In this document: in pieces, positions 23,991 through 36,819 of the stretch | Layout: every line of letters begins with the position of its first letter | Numbering within the stretch: the stretch's first letter is position 1 | From: Liolophura sinensis | Lineage: Eukaryota; Mollusca; Polyplacophora; Chitonida; Chitonidae | DNA: 64,000 nucleotides | NCBI RefSeq assembly: GCF_032854445.1 | Contig: NC_088306.1 | Location: forward strand, 8,704,193-8,768,192 | Direction of reading: 5' to 3' | Made by a program: the position numbers and the translations under genes | The notes under the pieces: generated by a model | What the model saw: the letters and a program-made list of their open reading frames with translations, nothing else | Databases searched by the model: none | What the model was told of the DNA's origin: nothing

Positions 23991-24209
23991 GCATATTTTA
24001 TTTGTATATATATATATATATTGATAGAAAATGTTTCAAATAAATAGTTTTAATAAAAACATGTGTGCTTATTTTGTCGTTGAAGAGTTGTAGATGACTC
24101 TGTGCTAGCTCTGTACTCTGTAGTATTTACATTTCTTGGATAAACATGTAGAAGGATGCAGTATTTAGATATGCACTTTTTATTATATATATATATCGGG
24201 GATATATAT

Positions 24210-24415
24210 CGTGGCCTCTCACCAATGCGATCTCTGCGCTTATGGTGGCTTCCGCCTCAGCCGCACGTGGGAAGGCAACCTATGGACTATGGATCACCAT
24301 GGTCCCCCCCCCCCCCTCCCCCAAGGCTCTGCCCGGTTTTCTCCGACCATCATGCTGACCACCTTGAGTACGGCGTAAAACACCAATCAAATAAATAAAT
24401 AAAATAAATGTGACT
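24210..24415 (+). repeat. SINE-A copy with poly-C expansion
   Basis: 5'-truncated at CTCACCAATGCGATC. The body is interrupted by a CCCCCCCCCCCTCCCCC run at 24303-24320 where other copies have GGTTTCCCCCGGG, suggesting slippage growth of the short native C-run. The tail is AATAAATAAATAAAATAAA. Confidence 0.8.
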
Positions 24416-24419
24416 TGTA

Positions 24420-25936
24420 AATAAAAAATCTGTTGAGCCCAAGGGCGATAACTCCTCCGTGCATGTGACACGATGTTAAACGTCAGTCTCAGAACTCATC
24501 TGGTTATGTGAACGCTTGTTTTTAAATTCACTCTGCTCCGAACTTCATGCTTTGGAATGGTTTTCCATGCCCAATTTTTAAATTTATTTTTGTTATTATT
24601 GCTATTTAGTAAGGAAGGGAAAAGGCCGATGCCGTCATTACATGGAGATCAGTGAATCAGTTGCCAAATGTGTACCATGATACAGTAAGTTCAGTTGTCG
24701 TTATTATATCAAACTTAGGTTTCTAATTTCTAATCTGATTGCAACTGATCATACATACAACGTGTCGATTTTATTCACACAATGAATGCATAAAATACAG
24801 TGTCAAACCCTCCCTCCCTAACCGCCCCCACCCCCCGCCCCGCCTCTCTGACACTGTTATGACTAAAGCCATGTGACGTTTATGAGACCTTTGCCGCAAC
24901 CGTGACCTACTTTCGGGAAAATACCGCATACATTGTCGTCTACATGTTGTCGTATTCACATTAGGTCATATATATATATATTAAGATCTCGCTCTGGTAT
25001 CTGACCGCTGACTGCATTATATACGTGTCTGTTACAGTCTAATAATAAAACCCACGCAAAACCATCGATGACGTCACAGCTCAGGTCATGGCGACACAGA
25101 CGTGCGTGCAGATTATATTTCGTGAAAAGCAGCAGGACTGTTTAAGCTTTGAAGTAACCTCTGGGCCAGCACGACTTTTATCTCCGTGCCCCTCGAGGTT
25201 TGTTTATTAAAACACGATCCTCACAGCTAGTCGTACGGGCTCTCATATAAACTCTCATACCGCCCTTAACGTCTGGCACAGTTAAAATGACGAGGTGGTC
25301 CGTAGGGGCTGTCGCGCGGGGGAGGGGGTGTGTGGGAGAAACGTGGTTAAGTTTATCTGGATTCATAACTAGATAACCTCGAACAGAGGCGAGAACATTG
25401 TGGTATGTACGAAAAAGCATGACTAAGCCCGCATGCTCTGTCAGGAAGGAAGTTGGGTCAGTTCAATATGCGACTGCCCCCCCCCCCCTTGCCATCGTGC
25501 TAGTATATGCGGAGTCTGGTCAGGTGCAGACGACTGCGTGGATGTTCACTGACAAAGGAGCTGTACGAATGATGCTCTGCTCATAGTGTAAGGACTGAGT
25601 CATTTGGATCTGCTGCACAAGTGATGTTGTAGGGCAGTGGTCTGCCAGGCGATATTTCCACGCCAGCAGTCTCATCGAAACACTTCTTATGCTGATTTGA
25701 CGACATCATATAAACTAAAGATACCATACTTCATCGAGCCATCCTGTTCTCTGCTAGAATGGCGGGTAATTCGCGAAAAGCAACTGCGTAAGTTAGCCGG
25801 AGAGCTACAGCCTCCCTTTACTGACTGATCGCCCGCATCGCCTTGTGCGTGTATGCCTCTCTTTCATACAGCAGTCTCAGCGTTCCAGTAGCCTGTGTAC
25901 CGTTACGCCTGAGCTTTCTTAAGCTTCCAGAGCACT
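24420..25936. other. Intergenic upstream of CAP copy 2
   Basis: Contains C-rich runs near 24824-24841 and 25478-25488, and a mixed, less AT-rich region at 25060-25600 that could include promoter or 5' UTR sequence. No TATA box is placed with confidence. Confidence 0.35.
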
Positions 25937-28900
25937 ATGGGTTGTACCTGCGGGAAAGGGTCCAAAACTGAGGAGACAGAATTACAAGTATCCGGGAGGG
26001 AAACCCGTGTTGTCAAAAAGACTACCAAGATAGTCATTGTCAAAGGGGTGAGTGGAATGGAATTCATGTAAGCCGACATGACGTTTTAGAGCGAGAATTG
26101 CATATGTGTTAGACAGACATAATTGTATTCATGCATGTGCCAGTCGTATCATGTCGAAGAAAAATGGAGTTGAAAAACAGCCTTTTCCAATTACACAAAG
26201 ACAAATTATGTCGATTCATGATTACTGGATATTTGTAGGTTACACGGTAACAGCTGGGAGAGAACTTCATGCCAGATGTCTTCATTCCCATGGACTCTGA
26301 AGAGTCAATTGGTTACGTAATAGATACTTGTACCGGAATTTATGCGTATTAAGACCCACTTGAGAGTCAGTTACTTCATAATTGTACTTGCGTGTATTTT
26401 ATTTGTCTTAGCCTGTGTAGTATTTTTCTGATATACTCCCTCAAGCCAATTTGCCAAGTCGTCCTGCCTTTATTAATAATGCAAATTAATCCGTGAAATT
26501 ATAAATCATTTGAAAAGTATTTGCATTGTAGATCAACACGTCCACAGTGACGAAAATCATTACTATTGATTAGGGTCCGGCCAGTTGGATAACTCGCCAA
26601 CTATGTGAATTATAACAGCGGCAAATCCAGCAAAAGCTGGAAACGAGTCTGTGTCTATTCTGATCACGGGTTAATGGGCTACCGCGTGAGACTTAAGACT
26701 ACTAAGCCAGCGAAGTACTCTTCTAGGGTGATTTATAGCCCCCTATGGCACCTGATTTTATAGTCTAAATATATAGCCATTTGAAAGGAACTTGTTGTAA
26801 ATACTTCTATCACATGCATACGCTCGCACCTTTGACGTAGCCTGTTGGCACACATAAAGCATTCTTGTATGTTTTCTGACGTGTAATTAGGACATACATC
26901 GCCTTTTGTGTTGAATCAGTACACATGTAAATATTACATTAGTGAGAAACCAGACTGCTTTTCATAAGTAAGTCAAATATCCTTGGGCACGCCGTGAAAC
27001 ATCTGTGGAACAGACATATCAGTGAACACACGTGCACTGCTGGGTTGGGAGGTCAGTCTCGTGTAGTTGTAGAAAAAAGCGTGATGTTGATAAGAAACAG
27101 GTTCATGTTTTAGTACCTTCACTAAATCCCGTTATGTCCGCAGATGTCAGTTTTGATCTACCGCTATAGCATGTACGAACGGCTGACCTCAACTCCACGC
27201 GGCTCGCGGGGCAGCTCATCCGCCGCCATATGTGTTTGATGTATCAACACCAGTACAGACGAGTCGGTATATTTAGACGGTTTACTTCCAGAGAGCGGCT
27301 CAGAGTTTGGGTTCCAGCCACAGATAAATAAAGAACTAAAGTAGACCTCATGTCGGGCTGTACCAGCGAGATAACACTGAGAAGACGTGAAAAGATGACT
27401 GGGTTTTAGCGACTGCATACGGGACGCTTAACGATTGGCGTTTATCCCGTACTCAAGATCGAATATATGACTTGGGAGGCAAAGTGTAAGCTCTAAATTG
27501 TGTGATCTTAGTAATAACCGAATTAAATCAATGGCAAATTATATATAAATGTTGGATGCATATTGGATGCATATACAACAATAGAGAAAAAAAGCGCTTC
27601 TTGTCCTCGAAATGTAGTGTTCATGGTCATGTTGACATGACATGTTGCATTTTTGTTTAATACGCCGAATGAGTACATGGGAAGGTCTGGTAGCAACCTG
27701 CGGATGATCGGGGCTCTGCCCGGTTTCCTCCCGCCATAATGCTTGCCGCCGTCGTATAAGTGAAATTTTCTTAAGTATGCCGTAAAACACTAATCAAATA
27801 AAAAAATAAATAACATACGCTGTATTAGAATTATGCGAAAGTCTCACGAGTAGCACGGTATTTTAATTGCTCTTTAAATTGCCCTTTAAAGTGACCTGTA
27901 ACTTTACAATGGAGTTGCATGGACAACAGTTGCACCGTTTGATTTAGATATGTTTTTCACCCTTTTTTGACATACGGAGGGCGCGAGAGATTATATAGGT
28001 TACACATGCGCAATACGGGCAATTGGATCCGTGATCTACCGCCTTCTGCACTGCTATTTTTCATCAAGTTAAAATGCATGTATATCAGAATTTTGACAAA
28101 AACTTTTTGTCCAGTGTTAATGTACTTTCCACCCCTGGAGGTTACCAAGGGAACAAAATACGATGACTCCACTTTCAGCTACCGCAGCTCATAACAATGG
28201 AGGTCGTGTTAGATTGATTTTTAGATATGGCGAAGAGAAAAGTATTGGCTAGATGTGGTGGCATGGCATTGTAACCTGCGAAAGTTAGGTGGTATATATT
28301 TTTGAGGTTGAAGTTGACAGCTTCACTACATTTACTCCTTGGAACTTTACTCCCGCCGTATGTATATCAAGCTCTCGAGCAGTGTATTGTTTTTGTTTGT
28401 GTATGGTGTATAGATCAAATCAATTCAAACTAAATTGTAAGCAAAATCAGCGTAATCGTGTAACTTATACGTGTATCGTCAGGTGCATGTATCAGTTCAT
28501 AACTGGAAACTACGCAGCGGTTACATCTGTGTGTTGTGAATCGGACCCAGGCATGCTGGGATATTTGTGTCCGCAAAACACCAACATAAGCACGTAGTTA
28601 GAACATGTGGTCCCACAAGGATCACCTAAAAGTGACATCATCTGCAAACTGAGACTAAAACGTGTCAAAACATGCATATCAAACATATCATGTCAACATG
28701 CATGTTACGGCATGTACACAGTGTTTAGAAAGCTTTAAATACGGTGGCAAGCACATGCGCTCTCGGGCCTTAAGTTCCGTGTTTGTTTCATTTGCCGAAA
28801 ACAACATAGGTTTATTTGTTAACCATTTTAACTTTTGTTTATGAAATTGTCACGGGATTTAACACGCGATGTATTGTGTATGTATGAAGATGAGATGACA

Positions 28901-31900
28901 CTTTCAACACGCACACCACATCTGTACATAGTTTCCAGGCCTTTGTGTACACACGTGCTGAACTAACCAGGACAGGATCACCCAACAACATGCGCGGGAC
29001 GACATATGAACTCCACTTACACTCAAAAAAATACTCCACCTACACTCAAAAAAATAATCTGGTAAATTTATCACAAAGTCTGTTGTCTGAGTCATGCCAG
29101 AATGTATTCTGTTATTGTAACACAATATTGTGTCATACGTAACATAATCTCCTGCGACAGATTTTTGCTACATGTACGGAATGTGCAAGAGAGAGGAAGT
29201 TCCAGCGAAAGGGGGAAATCAGGTGGTACACTGGTCATAAAACTAAATGAAATTTTAAATTAGTAATCCATGCATGGTAAATTTCCAGGCACACGTAAAT
29301 TATAGTTCCTTCCCTCGCGACTCCTTGGTTACATTGTCTGCATGACTCGTAATCATGCATAGACCAACATCTTTTTTTTATTCCTGTCTATTTAGAATTA
29401 CAGATTTATTAAATATGAGTGTCTTTTGCATTTCGAACTGCAGTTCTTAGTAGTTTGTTTTGTAAATCACGTGACCTTATGACGCTTTAACTCACACAAC
29501 GTCATTTATGAAAAAAGTTACAAAAATTTGATTGACGAAGTTTTGTGCAATTGGCCCCAGGACGTTATTTGAACGAGACTTCCGAATTTTGGTGACTTCG
29601 TTCAGGTACATGATATATCTAAGTCGGAGACTTAAACTTGGCGTTTTCCACATAAATATGAACCGTCAGTTATGAAGTTACAAATATGAACAAATACCTA
29701 AAGAGAACAATATAAAAGACAACAGAGAGAGTAAAACCAGAGCAACGACGACAATGCGATAGCTGGCAATGGTCACACGTACCCGGTGAAATACAACAAC
29801 AACAAAGAAACCCACCTACTGGGCATAGTCCTTTGCTGTCCATGTTAGACTCTGTATTTTAATAATAAAGCAATTGGTCCAAAAATCAGCCAGTAATACG
29901 AACATTCCTTCATTAAGTTTTCCTTCTCTCTTTTCAGAAGAAACCAACCAAGCATGTCGAAGTTACGTCAAGAGTAACAAGCTCAGGAGGGGCTACTCCG
30001 AGTAAAGGCAAAAGCAAAGCCATTAAACTCGATAAAACGACAAATAAAGCAGGAAAGAAGGGAAAAGAACCGAAAAGCAAACAGAAAAAAGCGGAAAAGG
30101 CGAAGACAAAGAAATCGGTGAAGGAAGATGCGAAAGAAGGGCTGAAAGCACACAACAATTACCGGGCAAAGCACAAAGTGCCGGGGCTCAAATTGAACAG
30201 TGGGCTCAGCAAAGCGGCTCAAAAATGGGCGGAAACTTTGCTCAAAACTAACAGGTTTGAGCACGCGGACAAGAAGTCCCGGCAGCACCGCGGGAAATAC
30301 GTGGGAGAAAACATCGCTTATTATCAAGGAGGAGGGGACTATAGCGGTGAGTCCGTGCCAGAGAGTTGTCGTCTGAGGGCTTAGTTCTAACCCTTTTTGA
30401 AATAAGTATATACATTTGAAGGCCTTTTTCTCAAACGAGTTGCATGGTAAAAGCCATTACAACACTTCTTATGTGCTTAAAATATTTTATCAATATAAAG
30501 ACAAGACACTAATGTGTCGATATTGTCAACGAAGTTTGTTAAAGTTGGTACTTGTTGCTGCCTCGCTTGGCGCTCAGCACTGAGAGGATAGAGCAAGGAA
30601 ACAGGACTGGTTGGCGCGGTGTCAGTATAATGTTACTGTGTGAGGTGAGATTTCTGGTGTCTTTGGCATGATACTTCTGTGGCGTCAGCACTTAGGCGGC
30701 ATGGCCCTGCCACAAGAAGACAGTATATTTACTCACACATAGTGATGACCCTTCGTCATATGACTGAATTATTGTTAGTGCAACGTTTACTTCCAAGCTG
30801 AGGCTTAGTATATAACCATTTACGAAGTTTTATGAAAGGTTCTATCAGTTAGTTCATAGATGTATCATGTAAGGACAGCATACCATGTGTAATCTGTTGC
30901 TACTGTTTGCAAATTGCTTCCAACATTGCTACTGCAAAGGGAGACAACTTTGCTGTTGCAAAATGTGAGATTCAGCAGAGTGAGACGGTTATTAATAAAC
31001 ATATGTAAAAACTAAACTGCAAAATAAACTCAAAGTCTAAAATATACCTTAAAAGTTAAATCCTTATGATTAAAATTTAGCTTTAAAAGTAAATTTGTAT
31101 TCCCCACTTACGGCTGGAGAGGAAGCCAGCATGAGCTGGACTCGGAGCGAGCGCATTAGTGAGAGGCTCCTGGGTCATTACGCTGTGCTAGCGTGCTAAC
31201 AAACTGAGCCACGGAGGCCCCTATTTGAAAAATGCTGCATTTATTGAAATGGAGAACTCTTAGTATAAAAGTGAAAAATTCGGGGCCTCTGTGGCCTAGT
31301 GATTAGCGTGCCAGCGCAACACAACGACCCAGGATCCTCTTATTAATGCGGTCGATGCAGGAGTTCAAGTCCATGCTAGCATCCTCTCCAGTCACACGTG
31401 GGAAGGCCTGCCAGCAAACTTGCGGATGGCCGTGGGTTTTCCACGTGCTCTAAAGGTTTCCATCCACCGTAATGCTGACATCTGTCATATTTCTGAATAT
31501 TTTTGAGTACAACATAAAACGCCAATCAAATAAATAAATAGATAAATAAATAAACAGATAAATGAAACTGGAGAAAAATGAAAAATCTCTTTCAGTACCC
31601 AATGCTTCAACCAGATAATATCTTAACATTTCTGGGCCTGAAATATTATTGTTTTTCCTAGGCGATTTCAATATTTAGTGTGTGTATAGTCACGGACGAG
31701 CAAAATAATTCGAGGAATATATCCCGAATGTTTTGACTATATATACTAATTAAACTCACATCCAACAAAGAATAAATGTACACCACATCTATGCTCAGTA
31801 CAGTATTTTGTTCTGGTTTTCGTTTTACAGCCGCAGATGCCACGAAAAGTTGGTATGACGAGATTCAGAAATATAGTTTTAACGCACCGGGAACGCGGGC

Positions 31901-32652
31901 CGGCACAGGTAGGTTTTCGTTTAGCTGATTGGTGCTTTTCTCTCTTATGCGATAGCGAACACATTAATTTACATCTTGAATCTGTTTATTCATTTATTTA
32001 TTCCATGTATGTATTTATGTATATATGCGTATGTATGTGAGTATGTATGGATGGATGGTCCTGTGCATGCGTTTATCTATTTTATCTTGTTTTTTTTCTT
32101 AAGTTTAACGCCTGTATTTTAGCGACAGCTAGATTCGAAATCATGAACTTGTTGCCTGTAAAAATTTTTAACACTGGCAAAATCACACAGATCTCAGTGG
32201 TTCTAATTAGTAAATCAGCGTCCAGATAACCAAATACCCGACAGAAACCTAAGCTAAGATCCCATTGTATTTAAAGCTTTCTCGGATAATAAACGCTGAG
32301 GATGACGGGATACTAAAGCCACCTTCGCCAATTTTCCCGTTGTTGCCTCTTTAATGAAAACGCCTTGGCCTGTATTTTCTAGTATAGAGGACTTTGTTGT
32401 GACATGACTGAAATCAGGTCTGATTATGGAACCAATAGGTATTTAAAGCTTAATTGAAAAGGCCAACACCAATTCCGTGCAATCTGTTTTATTTCAGGGC
32501 ATTTCACTCAAGTGGTTTGGAAGGCAACAAAAGAGTTGGGCATTGGACGAGCCGAGGACCCGAATACGGGCAAGGTGATCATCGTGGGGCGATACTTACC
32601 CGGAGGCAACGTGGTGGGAAAATACCAGGAAAATGTACTTCGTCCCCGATAA
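25937..32652 (+). CDS. GAPR-1-like CAP superfamily protein, copy 2 (four exons)
   Basis: Exons 25937-26047, 29938-30346, 31831-31908 and 32498-32652 join in frame (phases 0, 1, 1, as in copy 1) to give 250 residues. The last exon is 155 bp in both genes. MGCTCGKGS is again a predicted myristoylation and palmitoylation signal. Residues about 38-105 form a lysine-rich, low-complexity linker absent from copy 1, which could bind acidic lipids (inference). The CAP domain follows: HNNYRAKH near 121, FEH ending at H146, GENIAYY at 160-166, WYDEI at 181-185, GHFTQVVW at 200-207, RYLPGGNV near 232-239 and C-terminal ENVLRPR. Putative tetrad H146, E161, E184 and H201. Intron 1 is about 3.9 kb and carries SINEs. 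Role unknown; the GAPR-1 family is linked to Golgi lipid rafts and autophagy control. Confidence 0.92.
27655..27812 (+). repeat. SINE-A 3' half in CAP copy 2 intron 1
   Basis: 5'-truncated at GTACATGGGAAGGTCTGG. It keeps CTCTGCCCGGTTTCCTCCCG and ends with an A-rich AATAAAAAAATAAAT tail. Confidence 0.8.
29725..29800 (+). repeat. Element C head fragment in CAP copy 2 intron 1
   Basis: Only the first 75 bp or so of element C (AGAGTAAAACCAGAGCAACG to CCGGTGAAATAC) are present before an AACAACAACAA run. Confidence 0.65.
30540..30810 (+). repeat. SINE-B copy in CAP copy 2 intron 2
   Basis: 5'-truncated. Keeps CTGCCTCGCTTGGCGCTCAG, GGAAACAGGACTGGTTGG and the CCCTTCGTCATATGACTGAA 3' motif, ending near a degenerate terminal region. 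Confidence 0.7.
31105..31220 (-). repeat. SINE-A head fragment in CAP copy 2 intron 2
   Basis: Reversed head and adjacent body only: GAGAGGAAGCCAGCATGAGC, then GCTAACAAACTGAGCCACGG. No tail is present. Confidence 0.8.
31280..31560 (+). repeat. Near full-length SINE-A in CAP copy 2 intron 2
   Basis: Head GGGGCCTCTGTGGCCTAGTG, B box GAGTTCAAGTCC, body and a long AAATAAATAAATAGATAAAT tail. It lies 60 bp from the reversed head at 31105-31220, so the pair can form a hairpin in the pre-mRNA. Confidence 0.85.
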
Positions 32653-32659
32653 GTGAAGC

Positions 32660-33530
32660 TGGGAGGATTTTCTTCTTATTACAGCGCATGCGCCGTTCTC
32701 GAAGTTCGCTCTACATACATCATTACCACTGTTGGACAAGTTTGACCTTCGACGTCGTGCGACGCCCGTAGACTTGCTTAGGATTAGTCCCACCACTAAT
32801 ATTCTCCTGGGGAACTAAAATTAACATGACGTTTGAAGATTGGAAACATGTTCGATATTTTCAATAGAAAGGTAATTCTTATTTAAAGAGTATTAATAGA
32901 AACGAAAGTTGGAACAGAAAGTTTTTGGTTTACTCCCGGCCTCATTACCGTATTCCCAGTAACCTTAGCGGTGCTGATAACTTCTGCGCAAACTTTTCTT
33001 TTGGTGTCAGCGAATGAAAGTGAGCGAAGGGGAAGGTATATGCGCAATGAGGAGTTTGCATCCCCTCACCTGGAGAAAACGAGGCAAAAACAGTAAGAAG
33101 AGATGAGCACACTTGAGATTACGTCTTTCTATCAACAACAAATTGTGCTTCGTTGAGATTAATCGTTTTCACTGGAGTGTATGTTTATGAGCTCTTGTGC
33201 ATAGGTGTTGCTGTGAACACGTTAAAAGGAAAAGGGTTAAGAACAAAGATTCCAGAACAGTACAGGTCTTCCTTGTCTTGGTATGTGGATCAACAGGAAA
33301 GTTGTTTCACTTCATTATACAAATGCAAACAGATTGGATCATCACCAAAAGGACTCAACATGACACACCGTTCACTTGACTTGCACACTCGCTTCGATAC
33401 AGGAACAGTATTTTATAACTTTTATTTCAAAAGTGCTAAAATCAATTAGCATTCAAGCTGACATGAAACTCTCATTGTTTTTGCACGGTGTTTCCAGCGA
33501 ACCAGATCGTTTTATATTTACTTTGACATA
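32660..33530. other. Downstream of CAP copy 2, nothing recognised
   Basis: Unique-looking. No canonical AATAAA within 200 bp of the stop. The 98-codon frame at 33153-33449 has no motif. Confidence 0.4.
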
Positions 33531-33535
33531 AAACC

Positions 33536-33892
33536 TCGTTTAGGTGGAAACGTTCGTCAGAAACCTGCGGAAGGTCGTGGGTTTTTGCCTGGGCTCTGCC
33601 CTTTTACATCCCATCATAATGCTGGCACCGTGGTATAAGTGAAATATTGTTGAGTACGCCTTAAACACCAATCAAATAAAAAAAAAGAATAACATAAAAC
33701 CTTTTTTTTACAATACCTTATTATTTTGGACATAACATCATGCTAAGATTAATTACTGCCGGTGTGCTGATTATATCCCTTGTGTTGCGTTGCTTCATCC
33801 GAAATATCACCATAATGCTGGCGGCTGTCGTATAAGTGAAATATTCTTGAGTTCGCCGTAAAACGCCATGCAGTCAAATAAATAAATGACTC
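33536..33892 (+). repeat. Two SINE-A 3' fragments in direct orientation
   Basis: 33536-33690 starts near GGTGGAAACGTTCGTCAG and ends in an A-rich tail. 33808-33892 starts at CACCATAATGCTGG and carries an insertion within CGCCATGCAGTCAAAT. Both are 5'-truncated. Confidence 0.75.
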
Positions 33893-35790
33893 GAAATAAA
33901 ACAATCCTATATCCGCTATGACATAAAACGTTTCTCACAGTGTCTTAAAGCTTTCGATCAAACAATGTGTACCATTTTACTACTTAGCTAATCAACACAC
34001 CCGTAATACTTTCAATTTAGTGTGTTCTTAAGTCCGTCTGAAAATTCATAATTGTAATTTTGCTAGATAACTTGTGCATCCTAACGAATTAGGAAGGAAA
34101 CGACTTCCTTCAATATTAATACAACTGATAGTACTAATCTATTTTAAAACGTCCAAGATTTGAGACGTATCCTGAAACATAACAAATCTAACAACGCATA
34201 GGTCTTTCTTCGCAATACCTGTTCAATATTTTGGCATCAATTCCGAAATATTTTCCCCTTTTAATACGAGAGTTCATCCTTTTTACACTGCACAAATGGG
34301 AAGTTACTGTGCATATCACAAATAAAATATTTAGATCTTTACACAAAAGCTCATTCCGAATTGTATTTTTTTTTTATTGTTCGAGGAGATGATAAATTGG
34401 TGCCAGTGTACTTAGAGGAAGCACGTGGCCTGAGTGAGATTCTGAGGAAAATACTCTCCTGTTCTCGGTTATATCCATTTTATTTAACCTTAATTATTTT
34501 ATTAAATTTATTCAAGCTTTTGTGTGTTATATCAAACACGAATTACTGGTGTTACTTTTTATCATTCATTGAACTTCGACGCCGAATAAATTACATATTC
34601 CACAAAATGGAATTTTCTCGTTATCTAAATGAATCTTATTTAGCTGACTAGCGCTAGCGGCCATTTTGGATCTTTGACAAATACATACCTACATATTTGT
34701 ATTGGCGGCTCTATGGGTCTTTGACAAAAGACTTTTATTGGTCACGGTGAAACATGGCCACTCGAGCAAGTCATCCATAACTGTATATTGAAGAGTAGTA
34801 TCAGGCGAGGGTGTGATAAGGTACAGATAGATTCGTGTTTATTAAATCAAGCTAGCGGCGTCCGATATCATCTACCTTGATTTACTGAGCCATATTAGCT
34901 TTTCCAACCCCTCAACTTTCCTTTATAAATATGTATGTTTCACGGTCCAGTCAGATTCCAACTTAGTTTTTGACTCTGACGGGAGTTCGAAACAACATGG
35001 GGGTGCGGCTGTAGTGAGATGTATGCGATGCATGGAATAACTTAACTCCATGCATTTAGACGAAGAAGAGCGTTCGCAATAAATAATTCCCTGCAGTCAT
35101 TTTGAGGCAAACTAGGCTTGACAGAAATTAGGGTAATGCAAACATTGGTGACTGTGTAGACGCATTGTCTAGATACTTGAAAAGAGCGCCAAAGAGAGAA
35201 TGTATTATCTCTAATGGTTGCCAGGAAGTATTGTGGATCTTCATGTCCACAAGATTTAACATCCACTGGACTTTAAAAGTCATGTACAAGCAAAAAAAAA
35301 AGAAGACCACAATTAGGTAGGTCAGCTGTTATCCTACCACTCCATCTACCCGCGAAGCACAGTGTTTCGAGTGTTTCTATGAAGATTAGAGACGTTAAGC
35401 AACTATCAAAGGTGTCTGATGGATTAACTGATTTTCCAGTAAATCGATGTATAATCTTCCTTCTTCTCCATGTGGTAATTTGCGATGTTGTAGAACAGGA
35501 AAAAAACATTTGCCGTTATGGGTCGATCGTACTTCTTATATGGGACATCTTATCTAGACTTAAAAATTTGTACAAAGACCAAAACGATTTCCTCTCTCGC
35601 AAACTGTACGACAAGAGGGATAGCTTCAAGTTTGACATTGTAAATTATTAATATAATGGCTAGGGCCTATAAATTCTTGGTGTTGAATTAGATGGCAACA
35701 TTGGATATATGAGCTGTTGCAATCAAAGGGCAACTGATAAACATATTGTTAACTGATATTCTCGTAAGGTACACGCTTTGAATACAGGAT
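33893..35790. other. Intergenic, nothing recognised
   Basis: AT-rich unique sequence. A 96-codon frame at 34361-34651 and overlapping frames at 35042-35651 on both strands have no domain or splice context. Confidence 0.4.
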
Positions 35791-35802
35791 TCACGCAGGT
35801 GC

Positions 35803-36056
35803 GCTTAGTTTGTTAGCGCGCTAGCGCAGCGTTACGACCCAGGAGTCTCTCACCAACACGGTCACTGTGAGTTCAAGTCCAGCTCATACTGGCTTCCTCT
35901 CCGGTCGTACGTGGGAAGGCCTGCCAGCAACCTGCGGATGGCCGTGGGTTTTCCCCGGGCTCTGCCCGGTTTCCTTCCACTATAATGCTGGCCACCGTCG
36001 TATAAGTGAAATATTCTTTAGTACGGCGTAAAACACCAATCAAATAAATAAATAAA
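35803..36056 (+). repeat. SINE-A copy with 12-bp target-site duplication
   Basis: Flanked by perfect TCACGCAGGTGC at 35791-35802 and 36057-36068. It is complete except for a truncated, modified first few head bases (GCTTAGTTTGTTAGCGCG). Well conserved overall, so probably a fairly recent insertion. Confidence 0.92.
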
Positions 36057-36094
36057 TCACGCAGGTGCCAAGAACATACCTTGCGTCCTTCCAA

Positions 36095-36200
36095 CATGGA
36101 ATTCCTCCCGGGCTCTGTCCACCATACTGCTGGCCACCGCACTAACAGTAAAATAGTTTTGCTTACGGCGTAAAACACCAATCAAATGAGTAAATATATA
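36095..36200 (+). repeat. SINE-A 3' fragment
   Basis: Starts at GAATTCCTCCCGGGCTCTG and ends CACCAATCAAATGAGTAAAT, directly abutting the long element C copy. Confidence 0.75.
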
Positions 36201-36660
36201 GTAGAGAAACACGAAAATTTACTAGCGCTCTTACACGGGTAATGAAGAACAAAGTAAACAATTTATGACATGTACCTAAAAGAAAACTTGTGTTTGCACT
36301 TTCCACAGATACTAGCTATAAAATTTTCTGACATTTTTTAAGCTTGTAACGATACGGAAGAACGGTCTTAGAGAGTAAAACCGGAACAGACGACAGTGTT
36401 ATAATTGTCAAATGGTCACACGTGACCACAGCCTCTTGCCAATTTACCTCAACTAGGGTGTTATTTTAATTGCTGATGCTTATCTTTAAAAAGTAGCAGC
36501 TTAAACAGCCTTAGTTCCATGGCTTAAGCAGAAGTAGGTAGAGACATTGCAGTGACGTTAATCGCCATGTAAAAGACGACAACAGTCTAGAATAACTGAA
36601 ATTTCTGTGTTGTCATTGCATGTAATACACACTTACCTGGAAACAATGCAAAGGTGTTTT
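36195..36660 (+). repeat. Long element C copy
   Basis: About 460 bp aligned by eye with 51740-52215: GTAGAGAAACACGAAAATTT, then GTGTTTGCACTTTCCACAGA, then the standard element C core. In both places it starts at a SINE-A tail. Confidence 0.8.
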
Positions 36661-36819
36661 AAGATCAAGCACACAGCATATTTTAGACAGAGACCTTTTA
36701 AACGTTATCCAGTCATTAGACCAGACAACACGAGATGCGCTGAGGATAGAGAAAGTTACGGCACATAAGAACTGGTAGCCACATATATGTATACTCCAGA
36801 CATCAGCGGTCCGCTTCGA

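Larger units (their letters stand above)
26048..29937 (+). other. CAP copy 2 intron 1
   Basis: About 3.9 kb. It holds a SINE-A copy at 27655-27812, a short SINE-A-like piece near 27430-27460, a 20-bp tandem ACACTCAAAAAAAT pair at 29020-29060 and an element C head at 29725-29800. No independent gene is supported. Confidence 0.6.

Noticed and set aside
29934-30327. Two minus-strand frames of 74 and 114 codons rich in Phe, Leu and Cys.
   Set aside because: They are the antisense of the lysine-rich coding exon 2 of CAP copy 2.
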